Origin: Siniperca chuatsi | Taxonomy: Eukaryota; Chordata; Actinopteri; Centrarchiformes; Sinipercidae | NCBI RefSeq assembly: GCF_020085105.1 | Contig: NC_058057.1 | Span: forward strand, 24,625,082-24,689,081 | DNA length: 64,000 bases | Reading direction: 5' to 3' | Shown here: in pieces, positions 1 to 10,789 of the stretch | Layout of the letters: every line of letters starts with the position of its first letter | How positions within the stretch are numbered: the stretch's first letter is position 1 | Translations under genes and position numbers: made by a program | The notes under the pieces: model-generated | The model's input: only the letters and a program-made list of their open reading frames with translations | Told to the model about the DNA's origin: nothing | Databases searched by the model: none

Positions 1-504
1 GTAACCAACATCCTCGACTGTGACCTTCTTTATAACCAGAGAACAGCTCGCTGTAACACTCAGTCTGTCTGATTTAGCTTTGGCGTTTTCACCAATCTGC
101 CCAAGTCTAACCAGCTCTACTGCTGCTCTGTTTCCTGAACCAGCAAAGAGCCATGTAGTACCGTCACATTTTCGCTGACCGTCTATCACATTTTCACAAG
201 TCAAAGTGACTTCATCTCCAACTCTGACAGTGAAGGAGAGGGGAAGTCTTTCAGCTGCTGCTGTTGAGAAAATTATGAAAAATAAAGTGAAATGAGAAAA
301 TGTCTGTTATGTTCATAGTTAGTGTGACGATTATTTCTTTATCTTTGGTTTCCGAGAGTTCACTAAACTTAAAGTACCTTTGATAATGTTGATTAAGTTA
401 TTTTTTGCAGTGTGCCTTTGATTTATATATGTGATATATGTATTCTTACCTGTAAACTGAAGCGCCGCTATAAAAAATATAGAAATCCATTTGAACTCAG
501 CCAT
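1..504 (-). CDS. Ig-superfamily receptor gene A, 5' part (cut by window edge)
   Basis: Two exons are visible. The signal exon is 504-450 (55 nt, phase 1) and encodes MAEFKWISIFFIAALQFTG, a clear signal peptide, followed by GTAAG. The V-like exon starts at 260 after a CAACAG acceptor and runs off the left edge still open. It encodes an Ig V-type domain: first Cys in TLTCENV, extra Cys in RKCDGTTW with the core Trp, SDRLSVTASCSLVI, and the EDVGY motif before the second Cys. It is a paralogue of genes B, D, E and F, and its remaining exons should lie to the left. The start was chosen because all paralogues begin M-A/V/S-E/G-x-x-W at this place. No stop or frameshift is seen. Type I membrane immune receptor is inferred from the complete paralogues. 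Confidence 0.85.
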
Positions 505-600
505 CGTGATTCTCTGTCTCTCTCCTTCTTCTGTCTCTTGTTCTCGTGCTCACAACTGTCTGAGTCTCTAAAGTAGTGCTTTAGTAGAGCGATGCTGCAT

Positions 601-636
601 CTACTTCCTGTGGTTAGTATGATGTCACTTCCTCAT
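601..636 (-). promoter_or_regulatory. Conserved ETS/RUNX proximal promoter block of gene A
   Basis: In the gene's sense this block reads TGAGGAAGTGACATCA and then AACCACAGGAAGTAG, about 97 bp before the start codon. The first part matches a PU.1/ETS core (GAGGAAGTG) next to a CRE/AP-1-like TGACATCA. The second is a RUNX-ETS composite (AACCACAGGAAGT). Similar blocks at similar distance precede genes B, D, E and pseudogene G. Transcription-factor assignment is inference from motif consensus. Confidence 0.6.
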
Positions 637-809
637 TGTGACTTTTAGTCCGTTTTAGATTTCAGTCTCTCTGAATTTCCTGTCGATGTTCAAACATCCA
701 AACACTGTATTACTTTGACATTTTTGAAATGTAGTTTTGTCTCATCCACAGTGACTGACAGCGACCCCAAATTCTTGATCAGCAATATGAGATGCAGCCA
801 TCAGTAAAG

Positions 810-829
810 AGGTCAGAGGTCAGAGGTCG
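810..829 (+). promoter_or_regulatory. Triple AGGTCA-type direct repeat upstream of gene A
   Basis: AGGTCA-G-AGGTCA-G-AGGTCG is a run of nuclear-receptor half-sites with 1-bp spacing (DR1 type). It is about 306 bp upstream of the gene A start codon. A two-copy version lies at the matching distance upstream of pseudogene G and spaced half-sites upstream of gene D. Binding by a nuclear receptor is inference. Confidence 0.4.
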
Positions 830-1043
830 CAGCAGCCTGACAAAGATCCTGTGAAAGTGGAATGAGTGTGTAAAGAAGACAAAGTCACTGCTTACAAAGG
901 AACATGTTTCTGCATCCACTGAGCCAATCTAACGCTGTAACAAGCAAACATATTAAGACTCATACTGAGTCTCACGTTCACCCTGTGTCCAGTCCTGCTG
1001 TGTATTTGTGGCAATGACATGTTTCACCTCCTGAAAAGAAGAA

Positions 1044-1450
1044 GAGGAAGTCGAAGGTGTGAAGACTGTTAGTTAAGATAAATGTTTGTAATAATACAAC
1101 TTGATGTCTTTAGATAGTGTTTATTAGCAAACAGACAGGATTCATGATGTTTGACAGCACACATGCACAGACAGGTGAAGAGTCAAACTCCTCTCCCACC
1201 AGAATTTGACTCCTGATGTCCAGGTGCATCATGGCGATACTGTAGCAGCAGGGAAAGAACACGGATAAGATGATATTTTACTGGTCTGAGACCTGCTGGT
1301 TCCTCATTGTATCTTTGCAGTTATTTTCTCAGAGATCTGAAGGGGAAGTGTTTTCATGAGAATGTGGTTAACAGCAGCAGCAGCAGTGCTCTGGAGATTT
1401 TACCCTCTAATGATGACCAGATAAACACCAGAAACTCATGAGGGTGTCAC
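1044..1450. repeat. Tandem repeat unit 1 (partner 1861-2215)
   Basis: This stretch is closely repeated at 1861-2215, including shared blocks beginning TTAGTTAAGATAAATGTTTG and AAGAACACGGATAAGATGAT. A shorter relative lies at 9433-9505. It lies between Ig genes A and B and has no coding frame. It is probably a by-product of the local tandem duplication that built the Ig cluster. Confidence 0.7.
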
Positions 1451-1532
1451 AGATTGTAAAGCCCCCTGAGGGAAAGTAGTGATTTGTGATATTGAGCTAT
1501 ATAAATAAAATTGACTTGACTTGAGGAGATTT
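1447..1532 (+). repeat. Teleost interspersed repeat tail (TTGACTTGACTTG type)
   Basis: The segment has the typical run: TGTAAAGCCCCCTGAGGG, then GATATTGAGCTATATAAATA and AAATTGACTTGACTTGA. I recognise this as a common teleost dispersed repeat end. A second tail of the same type is at 17884-17909. The family name is not certain. Confidence 0.55.
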
Positions 1533-1610
1533 TCTAAAAATGCAGCAGCAGAGGAGGTAGCTGTGGTTCAGTGTGGAGTTAAAGGACATGAGCTACTGAT
1601 GTGTTTTCAG

Positions 1611-1651
1611 ATGAGTTCCCAGATACAGACTATACCACAGTAGCTCTCTAA
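1611..1651 (+). pseudogene. Orphan plus-strand terminal exon of an immune-receptor type gene
   Basis: After a TTTTCAG acceptor the sequence reads, in phase 1, DEFPDTDYTTVAL and then stop TAA. An AATAAA signal follows at about 1786. A related block lies at 9135-9219, where the tyrosine is replaced by Asn (DEFPDKDNTTAALYDEF) and the frame runs on. The short acidic tail with a Tyr-Thr-Thr-Val motif resembles the tail exons of fish inhibitory receptors. No upstream exons on this strand were found, so it looks like the left-over 3' end of a lost gene. Function is inferred only. Confidence 0.4.
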
Positions 1652-1860
1652 GATGAGCTAAGATACCTGATGCATTTCACTTCACCTTTGATTTCATCAA
1701 GTGCACCCCTGGTCTCTCAGATCAGACTTTTAATTCTACTTTTAAAGCAGAATTTTAGCCACTACTGTTTTGCTGTATGCTGTATCAAATAAAACATACA
1801 AGACTCAAAAAGTGCACTTGATTTCCAGTTATGCACTTTGGTCACGTGTCTGAAAATAAC

Positions 1861-2215
1861 AAGAAGAAGTTGAAGGTGTGAAGATTGTTAGTTAAGATAA
1901 ATGTTTGCAATAATGCAACTTGATGTCTTTAGATAGTGTTTATTAGAAAACAGACAGGATTCATGATGTTTGACAGCACACATGCACAGACAGGTGAAGA
2001 GTCAAACTCCTCTCCCACCAGAATTTGACTCAAGCAGCAGGGAAAGAACACGGATAAGATGATATTTTACTGGTCTGAGACCTGCTGGTTCCTTATTCTA
2101 TCTTTGAACTGAAGGGGAAGTGTTTAGATGAGAATGTGGTTAACAGCAGCAGCAGAGCTCTGGAGGTTTTACCCTCTAATGATGACCAGATAAACGTCAG
2201 AAACACATGAGGCTC
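1861..2215. repeat. Tandem repeat unit 2 (partner 1044-1450)
   Basis: This is the second copy of the repeat at 1044-1450, slightly shorter, with an internal deletion after the motif CCACCAGAATTTGACTC. No gene is seen inside. Confidence 0.7.
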
Positions 2216-2936
2216 ACAGGAACAGACAGTCCACACTTTATTAGGACACGAGACAAAGAGGCACTTGTCGAATTCTGTTGGAAACTACTTTGACCCCTGG
2301 AAGGTTTGGGGTCACTGAGACTCGTTGCAACAAACGTTAAAACATTGATGAGCGTCCAGACTGAACTGTCTTTAACTGCCGGGACGTAGAGCGTCAGGCC
2401 TCCACAATACGTAGCAGCAGCTCTGTTCCTGTTGTTTTCGCAGGAAAGTGTTTGACATAAATACACATTTTGTGCTCCACTGTTCAACTAGACAGTGAAG
2501 ACAGTGGGGGCTGAGTTTGTTTGACATCAATACTTCACCTGTGGTTTGTAGGCTTTTCATGCTATATGCTCCCTGCAGACATGATTAGTTGGGCGTTTAA
2601 CATGTGTGAAATGTAATTACATTCATATTAGGTCAGAGTAGGTGGTCGTGTGCATCCAAAGCCTCTGAAAGTAGCCTGAGTCGTTACATTTCTGTGCATG
2701 CTCAGGTCACTTTGGTTGCATTTCTATCTGTATTTAGACACATTTGAGTTCCCAGTGAGAACAGAGCTGTTCAACCCAACAGAGGGAAGGTTTACTACTA
2801 CAAGTGGACAAGAGGAGGGAGGTTGTGCTACTAGTAGAGGCGGGACATTCATAGGAAACAATATTCACTTTCCATTATGACACTGTCGGTCCATGAAGGA
2901 ATCACACAACAGTGTAGAATTACATGTTAAACATTT
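2216..2936. other. Intergenic, no supported gene
   Basis: Small open frames exist on both strands, but none shows a domain, a splice structure or a paralogue elsewhere in the window. One frame at 2350-2420 vaguely resembles a receptor J segment but lacks the diagnostic motif and recombination signals. Confidence 0.5.
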
Positions 2937-2937
2937 C

Positions 2938-2943
2938 TTTATT
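2938..2943 (-). promoter_or_regulatory. Polyadenylation signal candidate of gene B
   Basis: AATAAA on the minus strand, about 630 nt after the gene B stop codon, gives a plausible 3' UTR end. Confidence 0.45.
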
Positions 2944-3381
2944 TGCAGATTATATTGTTATCAGATATAACAAAGAGAATACTGTTACTGACTCCATTAA
3001 GGCTGAAAACACATTCAAGCCAAACACATACACATCCCAACAAATATGTCAAAAACAATGCTAAATGAAAGTGAATTAAAATGAGTTCTTCTGTACACGG
3101 AGACATGAATCTGAGCTCCAGCTGCTGTAGCTTCAAAAACAACCAGTAAACCTTAAACTCAGGTCTGAACTCTTCAGCTGGAAGCGTTAAATGCTCGTTC
3201 CTGTTAAATGAAGTTGAAATCCAGCTGCTGTCTTCTGAACTGAAGCAGGAAAAGACATTTTGTGAAACTTACAGTGGGCTTCCTGATATGAGATGAAATC
3301 AAGACTTGAATATTGTTGTCCAAAGTCAGACTGAAATAGAAATGGCTGAGCACACAAACATTTCTCACACTGATAAATAAA

Positions 3382-5822
3382 AACAAAAACAATCAGTAAT
3401 AAAAAACCCAAAATGATCTCGTTAGATTTCTGTTATCTAAAGGCTTCAACTGCTCGTGTAAACGTGCTATTATTTAACTGCAGTGGAGTCTTTTCTCTGG
3501 TGAGTTGATGTTGATATGGAAGTTGTTGATCAGCGGAGTCTGACTGAGGCAGAAGAGTCTCCAAAGTTTTCATAGTTCACCATCATCTTCATCTTCATCA
3601 TCATACACCTGTGAAACACAACACAAACAAACCCTCACTCTGACACACTGTAACTGACAACTTTCACAGCACTGACACACATGGACATAAGAAATAATCT
3701 GACAGCACCTGAACGCACCATCAGTTACTGTGTTTCTGCCACTGAGAGAGGAAGTGTTTATGTGGCAACGAAGGACATGCAGCAAGAAATAAATAAATTA
3801 AAGTAAAAGAATATATATATGTATATATGTATAAGCCCAGAAGTACCCCATACCCAAATTTTTTTTAAACTGAACACAGTTCACAGGTGAGTCAGCAGAC
3901 CCTGAACGCACCATCAGTTACTGTCTGATCTGATCTTTATCTGATTGGCTGCTGGACAGTTTGCATTGGAACTAGATTGTATAGTAGTATAGTAACATGG
4001 ACATTGTTTTTTGAAATACAACAAAACTGTCTGCATTGCTTAATGCCATTCGAGGTTAAGTGAGAAAATACTGTTGTGATGTAATTTAGGTGAACTGACC
4101 CTTTAATCTGGAACTCATAATGTTCAGTTTTTATTGACACTGTGTCAAAGAGGTGCTGATTCAGATCGATAGCGTCTTTGGACGCTGTAGTTTGTGTTGG
4201 TGTTGTAATGAACTGCATTATATTGTCATGTTTCCCTAATATTTGCATCCACTTAATTTTAAGTTCATATTAAATGTTTTATTGTCATATTATGTTTTGC
4301 TTTTCCCTGCAACGAATCCTTTGCTGATATGACCACTTCAGTACGACACAGTGAGCCCTGTGTGTTTTTTCTCCTTCTATCTATATCTACAGTTCAGAAT
4401 GAAGAACAGACATCACAAACAGTGGTTTGCTGTGTAAAGTACCAACTGTAAAAACTTTTCAATATTTTGTTGCAAAAACTCACTTTGTTTTCATCCATCT
4501 GTGTTTTTTTCCCTGAAAAGAAAAGAGTCAACTTTAGTTTCCACAGTGAAAATCCAGGTTTATCAAAACTTCCTGTTTACAAGTTTCATCTGTGAATGTT
4601 CTCACCTTTAGTTCTTGTCCACATGTTGACGGCCACAACGATTATTATGAGTGCTGCTAAACCCACAGACACAATGCTGAACCTCCACCAGTCTGAAAGG
4701 GGATGAAAACATGAAACATATTTCGGCTGTAGCTTTCTGATCTGCTTAAAAGAGGTGGCTAAAAGAGAAGAGAAATACACGTGTTTTTAAAAATAAAAAC
4801 AATAAGTACAAATAAACTATTACTTATATCTAAAGATGCCTGAATTTTAGTGTGCATGTCTACAATCTGTGAGTAATTGCTAGGGATAATCTATGGAGTA
4901 TTGTGATAAAATGCTGAAGAATTACATAATCTGCTGTGGGATGAAAATAACTATTTCCTTGTTCTATTTTGATTTTGTTGAATATAAAATGAAATAACAA
5001 AACACAAACTGTAAGAAAATAACTGTTTACCATCTTCACTAACTAAATGAAATATTCTTATCTTATTTCTCATATGAGGACCAATGGGTGAATTTTCATC
5101 TAGTGCCATCATCAGGTCAAAATGTGAATTATTCTAATACTTTAGTTCATAGTTCAAACACCTGTAAAACTAATTACATTGCCATCAGCCTCAGCTGTAC
5201 TTTGTGTTTAGTGCTAATTAGCAATGCACACATAGCCTCAAAGAGCGCTAGCATGGCTAACATCTCAACAACTTGTGGATGGATTGCCACAAGGTTGTAC
5301 AGTCAATCATGATCCCCTGAGGATGAAGCCTGAGGACTTTGGTAATCACCAGCAGGTTGACATTTTTGGCTTTTAATGAAATTTCCCAACAACTTTTTGC
5401 CATGAAATTTGGTTCAGTCATGTCCCCATCAGGATGAAGTGTAACAACTTTGGTGATCCCCTGAAATTTCCACTATCGCCATCATCAGGTTGAAGTTTGA
5501 ATTTGTCCAATACCTTGGTTTATGACCAAATACCTCAAAAATTCCCATCAGCCTAAGTTGTACTTTGTGTTTATTGCTAATCAGCAAATGCTAGCATGCT
5601 AACACACTAAGATGGTTAACATGGTTAACATTATACCTGCTAAACATCAGCATGTTAGCATTGTCATTGTGAGCATGTTAGCATACTGATGTTAGCATTG
5701 AGCTTAAAGTGCCACTGTTCTTAAGTACAGCCTCCATTCTCTTTTATACATCCAGCCTCACAGAGCAGCTAGCATGACTGTAGACTCTGGGTCTTGTTCA
5801 TGTGCATTTAAAATATTTTGAC
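3382..5822. repeat. Segmental duplication, copy 1 (partner 12316-14797)
   Basis: About 2.4 kb is almost identical to 12316-14797. It includes the 3' UTR, tail exon, small exon, TM exon and following intron of the Ig gene. Weaker similarity continues to about 5935 and 14925. Few substitutions are visible by eye, which suggests a recent duplication or gene conversion. Confidence 0.9.
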
Positions 5823-6146
5823 TAGTTCCATATGTGTTTCACATGTTAAAAAGAATTATAACACGTGAATTGTGTATGTTATGTTTCCACTAGTGAAGAT
5901 GAATTGATTGCTCAATGTTTTTCTTAAGATGTTATGAGTTCGGTTTGTTTGTTGACACCATCTCCACATTTAAGAGTATGCTTAAGACTTTCCTCTTTGA
6001 TAAAGCTTATAGTTAGGGCTGGCTTGGATAAGTCCTGAACCATCCCTTAGTGTCATAATTTAGCCACATCTCTTCTCCTAGCTTTGTGTGCTCTGTTATA
6101 GCTCTCCCCTTCCTGTGTTCCTTGTCAGTCTTCTGTTTGTCTCTTG

Positions 6147-6184
<38 letters not shown>

Positions 6185-7030
6185 GTGTGTGTGTACTGGC
6201 CTGGGCGGGGCGCTCTGGTTTTCCCTCCTGCTGCTGATCACCAGCACACCTGATGTTCATCACCCAATCAAACCTCACCATATATCTACCTGGATCTACC
6301 ATTCAACCAGCACCAGATCGTCTCAGTGCACCTTAGCCACGGCCTAAATCCTCACCCAGTTAAGTTTCCAGTTGCTCCTGTTTGACCTTGTCTGTCTCTG
6401 CTCCAGATTGACTCCCTGCCAGTGATCCCAGCCACTGTGGTCTGTCTACCTGATCTCTGCAGTCTCCAGTCAAGCTACCTCCCACGCTATCCGAGCCATT
6501 TCCAGAAACACTCTCTTCACCGCCTCTGAGCCCTGCTGGTCCCTGCTGGTCCCTGCGCGGCCCACATCGAAAAGTTCTCCCACCAGCTCCAGCGGACTAC
6601 ACCTGCTTCGCCCGCTCTGGAAGAGCATTCATCTACCAGTGATCTTTTGTAGTACTTAAAATAAAGACTGTCTGAACTAACGATCCAGTTCCTTCTCTCA
6701 CTGTGTCCTGCTTTTGGGTTCCTTAGACCATGTAAACCTAACACTTAGTTATGCTGCTATAGGCCTATACTGCTGGTAGACTTCCCATAATGCACCTCTC
6801 CCTCTCCATCTGTATGCTATCTGCCTCCGGAGCTGCAGAGACTGGATCTGTGGTTGTGGGCCACCTGCTGCCCCTGTGTTCCTGCTCGACAACTACTACT
6901 ACAGTTGTTGTTATTGACTCTGTTTCTATTATTGTCATTATTATTCCTATGACTATCATTCATATTATTGTTACTTTATTAATATTACCACTAACATTAC
7001 ATTATTACTATTTTAAAATTCTTGGTGGAA

Positions 7031-7069
<39 letters not shown>

Positions 7070-8538
7070 GCCTACCATTGAGTCTGGTTCTGCCCAAGGT
7101 TTCTGCCTGTTAAAAGGAAGTTTTTCCTTGCCGCTGTCGCCAAGTGCTTGCTCATGGTGGGATTTGTTGGGTCTTTGTAAATATGAGAGTTCGCCCACGT
7201 AACCAAAACATCCAAGACTGCCACTGTAAATATCTACAGTATACAGTTTTGACCAAACCTAAAGTATTTGTGTGTGTGTGTATAAATTATTCCTAGATTT
7301 GTTTTATGTTGAATACATATGAGCAAGCTACTTTGTCCCTCACCTTCTTGTGTTGTTGGTGGCGGTGGTGGTGCTGCTGTTGATATTGATCTTGTTGTAG
7401 CTGCACCTTTCAAATTAAAAATTGTAAAATGAGAAAATACCTCATGTTTATAAATGAGAAAGAATGATGTCATCTTAAAACTTAAAATCCATCAAATAAT
7501 CAAATGTAGTTTAGTTGTTACATCAGGATGAAATGATTTTAAACAGCTCATCATATTCTCACCTGATTTCTCACCTGAGGGCTGAGGGCTGAAGGGAAAC
7601 AGCTGCACTTTGTTAGTGTAGCCATCAGTCACTTCACACTTCAGCAACTCATGATACTTTGACTTCTGCTTGAGAGAAGAGGTAAGAAATGTCACAGTAA
7701 CTGTGCAGTCAGACTGCGATGTCTTCATGTCTTTGTTGTCTTTGTCCACATCTTTACCCTCATACTGCCACTTCACTGTGTGTCCACACTGTCCATATGT
7801 CGACACAGAGCAGGTTAACGTCACCTTATCAGGGTCCTCATGTTCAGTCACTGGAGAAGATGGAGATATCATGAGAGAAAGACAAAAAGAGTGAAATTAT
7901 CTTCATCACTGTGATTATAATTATTGTAATGTTTCAGTATATTGTTCTAACAAGACAGTTTGAGATGAAAACATTATGATGTAAATACTCACTGTTAATA
8001 ACAGACAGAACAACCTGAGTCTCTTCAAATTGTTGATGTCCTGATTCAAGCTGTTTGCAGTTGTAGTAACCAACATCCTCAACTGTGGCCTTCTTTATAA
8101 CCAGAGAACAGCTTGCTGTAACGCTCAGTCTGTCTGATTTAGCTTTGGCTTTTTCACCAATCTTCCCAAGTTCAATCAGCTGTACTGGTGCTGTGCTTCC
8201 TGTACCAATGAAGAGCCATGTAGTGCCGTCACATTTGTCCTGACCATCTATCACATTTTCACAAATCAAAGACACTTCACCTCCAACTCTGACAACAAAG
8301 CTGAGGGAATGTTGTCCAGTCACTGCTGCTGAAAAGATGAGAAAAATATTTGATGATTGATTTGATGAAATATCAAAATTTACTTTTATGTTGAGATTTA
8401 GTGGATAATTTAAGATCCAACAAAAGTTTGTTTTGTAATGTTTCTGTTGGTCGTAAACATGTTATAAGTATCCTTACCTGTAAAGTGAAGCAGCAGCATC
8501 AGAAATGAAGACGTTTTAATCCATCTGATTTCAGCCAT
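3570..8538 (-). CDS. Ig-superfamily receptor gene B, truncated acidic tail
   Basis: Seven exons on the minus strand: 8538-8478, 8328-7993, 7850-7575, 7406-7344, 4692-4606, 4512-4484 and 3608-3570. They sum to 891 nt (296 residues). In order they encode a signal peptide (MAEIRWIKTSSFLMLLLHFT), a V-like domain with an extra Cys pair (KCDGTTW and TASCSLVI), a second Ig domain (TCSVSTYGQCGHTVKW), a Thr/Pro stalk (STAAPPPPPTTQE), a TM segment (WWRFSIVSVGLAAL...) without charged residues, a basic exon (KKTQMDENK) and the tail VYDDEDEDDGEL. Introns are phase 1 except the last. The tail ends before a tyrosine motif that gene F keeps; a relic, YENFGD, lies downstream out of frame. The stalk-TM intron has been enlarged by repeats including a solo LTR. 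Membrane immune receptor is inferred from architecture; the ligand is unknown. Confidence 0.85.
5088..5790. repeat. Teleost dispersed repeat rich in GCTAGCATG/GTTAGCAT
   Basis: Characteristic phrases are CATCATCAGGTTGAAGTTTG, GCTAGCATGCTAACACACTA and GAGCATGTTAGCATACTGAT. Related copies occur at 14060-14760 (by segmental duplication), 33950-34400, 59670-60080 and 62925-63195. It is non-coding; the short frames inside have no support. Confidence 0.7.
6051..6743 (+). mobile_element. Solo LTR (LTR retrotransposon fossil, Gypsy-like)
   Basis: The element is 693 bp long. It begins TGTCATAATT, ends CCTAACA (TG...CA ends) and is flanked by the 5-bp target duplication CTTAG at 6046-6050 and 6744-6748. 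It contains an AATAAA signal near 6660 and no coding region. It is the remnant left after LTR-LTR recombination, and is inserted inside an older teleost repeat, so it is younger than that repeat. Gypsy affiliation is by general appearance only. Confidence 0.75.
6147..6194. repeat. (TG)n microsatellite
   Basis: An imperfect TG/TATG run inside the solo LTR. Confidence 0.9.
7038..7067. repeat. (TC)n microsatellite
   Basis: A pure TC run within the teleost interspersed repeat. Confidence 0.9.
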
Positions 8539-8623
8539 TGTCCTTGAGTCTTTTTCTGCCCCTTCTCAGCTATTAACTGTCAGAGTCTCTGAACTGGAGC
8601 CTGTTAAATGTGAAATGAAGAAT

Positions 8624-8658
8624 CTACTTCCTGTGATTAGTAATTTGCCACTTCCTCA
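8624..8658 (-). promoter_or_regulatory. Conserved ETS/RUNX promoter block of gene B
   Basis: The sense strand reads TGAGGAAGTGGCAAATTACT and then AATCACAGGAAGTAG, about 86 bp before the ATG. It is the counterpart of the block at 601-636, with the RUNX core slightly altered. A single AGGTCA half-site lies about 230 bp upstream near 8770. Confidence 0.55.
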
Positions 8659-8859
8659 ATTGACCCGTCTATGTTTTGTTGATTTTGTAACTTTCTGAAT
8701 TTGTGCTGGCGAATGCTCAGCCTACATAAACTTTTTTATCTCTCTTATTACTCGACCTCCCTCTTAGAGAGGTCACAGCGGCCTGTAAATGATCCTGTGG
8801 AGATAAACTGAGGAGACAAGTAGAGTTGATTTTGGTAATGCTTTATTTAATTGGTCCTG

Positions 8860-10029
8860 TAAATTCTTAATAACTTGCCTGTATTTCATAGTTTCACAGA
8901 AAGACAAATTGTTGATGTAAAGACAGTTACTTTAGAAGGCTAAGCAACAAATAAACTGAAATTAATTGAAATTGTCCCTCCCAGGAGCCTTCTTAATAAC
9001 TTACAGCTATTGGTTCCTTTTAAGGAAATTATTAGGAAGCAATGCAATAAAGTGTTTTCTAAAAATGCAGCAGCAGAGGAGGAAGCTGTGGTTCATGTGG
9101 CATTAAAGGACATAAGTCACTGATGTGTTCTCAGACGAGTTCCCAGACAAAGACAATACCACAGCAGCTCTCTATGATGAGTTCACTTCAGTTCACTTCA
9201 CCTTACATTCACCTTGATTTTATCAAGTGTGCCCGTGGTCTCTCAGATCAGACCTTTTGTTTTTGCTTTAAAATCACAATTTTAGCCATTTATGTTTTAT
9301 TACTGTTATCATTACAAACCATCAAAATGCTGTATCAAGTAAAACATAGAAGACTCAACAAGTGTACAGCGTTTCCAGTTATACACTGCGGTCACATGTC
9401 TGAAAATAATAAAGAAGACTGAGGAGGCTGAATGTGTGAAGATTGTTAGTTAAGATAAATGTGGTGATTGTTTGACAGCACACATGAACAGACAGGTGAA
9501 CAATTAAACTCCTCGTCCATGGTGCAATATGGTGATTCGCACAGGGTTGTGTGGTGGTGTGGTAGTGTCACTACATGGCCCATTTGTGTGTGCTGGTTGT
9601 AGCGCAAGTAGAAATAATGACCAGAAATCCCAAATTGAAGACTAATTTAACACCAAGCGACTGCACGAAGATTAATGTCTTTGTACTCCCTTATGGCAGG
9701 GTTGTACAGCTCTGGAAAGGTCATCATGGCGGCAGTCAGTCTCTCTTCCATCTTCACAGGTGCTCGGTAAACAGCACAATGCTACAATGCTACATGGTAA
9801 ACAAGGCTCTTCTTCCCGTGGGCATCTTCCGGTCAGATCTCTGGCTTAAGTGATTGGCCACCACAGCGTGATGTCAAGTTGTGTTTCTCGAAAAGTTTAT
9901 TCTGTTTCAACTTATCGCGCAGGGCTGCTGCATTTTTTCTGCATCCCCTGCGGCCCCCAATGCCGCAGTCTAAATGCAGTACCAACATTCAAATAAATGG
10001 GGGGACTGGCGTTTTCACCACAACCCCTG
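8860..10029. other. Intergenic between gene B and the Penelope element
   Basis: The first part (8860-9030) mirrors, in inverted orientation, the upstream region of gene D at about 61060-61390. 9050-9240 is a relative of 1542-1735 and holds the second orphan tail exon. 9433-9505 is a short relative of the tandem units at 1-2 kb. 9540-9880 holds an open frame without recognisable domains. Confidence 0.5.
9135..9219 (+). pseudogene. Second copy of orphan terminal exon
   Basis: After TTCTCAG the frame reads DEFPDKDNTTAALYDEF and continues to a stop at about 9219. It is homologous to 1611-1651, but the first tyrosine is lost and the stop is missing. An altered GTAAAA replaces the polyadenylation signal. 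No partner exons were found. Confidence 0.35.
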
Positions 10030-10320
10030 ATTTGGTGTGAATACAGCCTAATTCAGGTGCTGTTGAAAAGTCACCCAGCCCAGATCCATTGTTCCTCTGT
10101 CAGTTCCTTGTTGCTATGTTCCTGTCTTGCCTTGTGTTTTTGCTTTCAAGATTCTGTGACCTGAACCTGCCTACCTGTTACCTGTCTACCTGCCTGCCTG
10201 TCTGCCTACCTGTACCTGCCTGTAAGCTGTTTTTGGTCATTAAAGCACTAAAAGTCACCCTGCTGCCTCTGTCTGCGTGACAGTACAAACTGACCTTAGA
10301 CATGAACCCAGCGGACAAAC
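10030..10320 (+). mobile_element. Gypsy-like LTR end plus leader fragment (fossil)
   Basis: The stretch from CCAGATCCATTGTTCCTCTG through a CCTGCCTGTCTGCC run to GCGTGACA resembles the 3' part of a fish Gypsy LTR. After it come a short spacer and a frame starting MNPADKLSEV, like a gag start. It is a short broken remnant; the left end is not defined. Confidence 0.4.
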
Positions 10321-10789
10321 TTAGTGAGGTGTATGGGTAGAAATATGCACCAACTGAATTTGAATAATTTAAATTTGAATTGCTCAACTTCATAATTGCA
10401 TTAAAAACTGAATTTGAATCACTTTGAATTTGTATTGTTTAACTTGCTTTTTGTGAATTCATACTGCAACGCTCACTCAGCTGGCTTTGTTGTTAGCATA
10501 CACAAAAGCCCCCTCTGCTCTGTGATCCTCGTGAGTATATAGTAAGTATATAGAGAGTTGAATTTTCAGTGAGGATCAAATACACTTTCAGAGCAACTGA
10601 ATTCAATTTAAAATGATGCTATTCAGTTTCAGTTTTCCAATGCAATTATTCAATTTGGGCAATTCAAATCCAAATATAAATTATTAAAATTCAGTTTTCT
10701 CTCAACATACAGGCATTGGAGTACTGTACAGAAACAGGCTTGAAAAATCTGAACCTATGCTTTAAAGTTAATTGGGTAGTCCCTCATTC

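Larger units (their letters stand above)
6010..7190. repeat. Teleost interspersed repeat interrupted by a solo LTR
   Basis: The left part (AGTTAGGGCTGGC... to 6050) and right part (from about 6744, TTATGCTGCTATAGGCCTAT, with a CT microsatellite and then CTGTTAAAAGGAAGTTTTTC to about 7190) join into one known type of teleost repeat once the LTR between them is removed. It sits in the stalk-TM intron of gene B. Confidence 0.7.

Noticed and set aside
2350-2420. Minus-strand sequence reading like a T-cell receptor J segment (ATYCGGLTLYVPA)
   Set aside because: There is no F-G-x-G motif, no heptamer/nonamer signal and no splice donor in place, and no other J, D or C segments are near.
6096-7198. 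Several open frames over TG and TC repeats
   Set aside because: They are low-complexity shadow frames within a solo LTR and an interspersed repeat.
7670-7894. Open frames antisense to the second Ig domains (also near 15248 and 62363)
   Set aside because: They are antisense shadows of real exons and recur only because the exons are duplicated.
9575-9853. 92-codon plus-strand open frame
   Set aside because: It has no recognisable domain and borders repeat-like sequence; no splice context.
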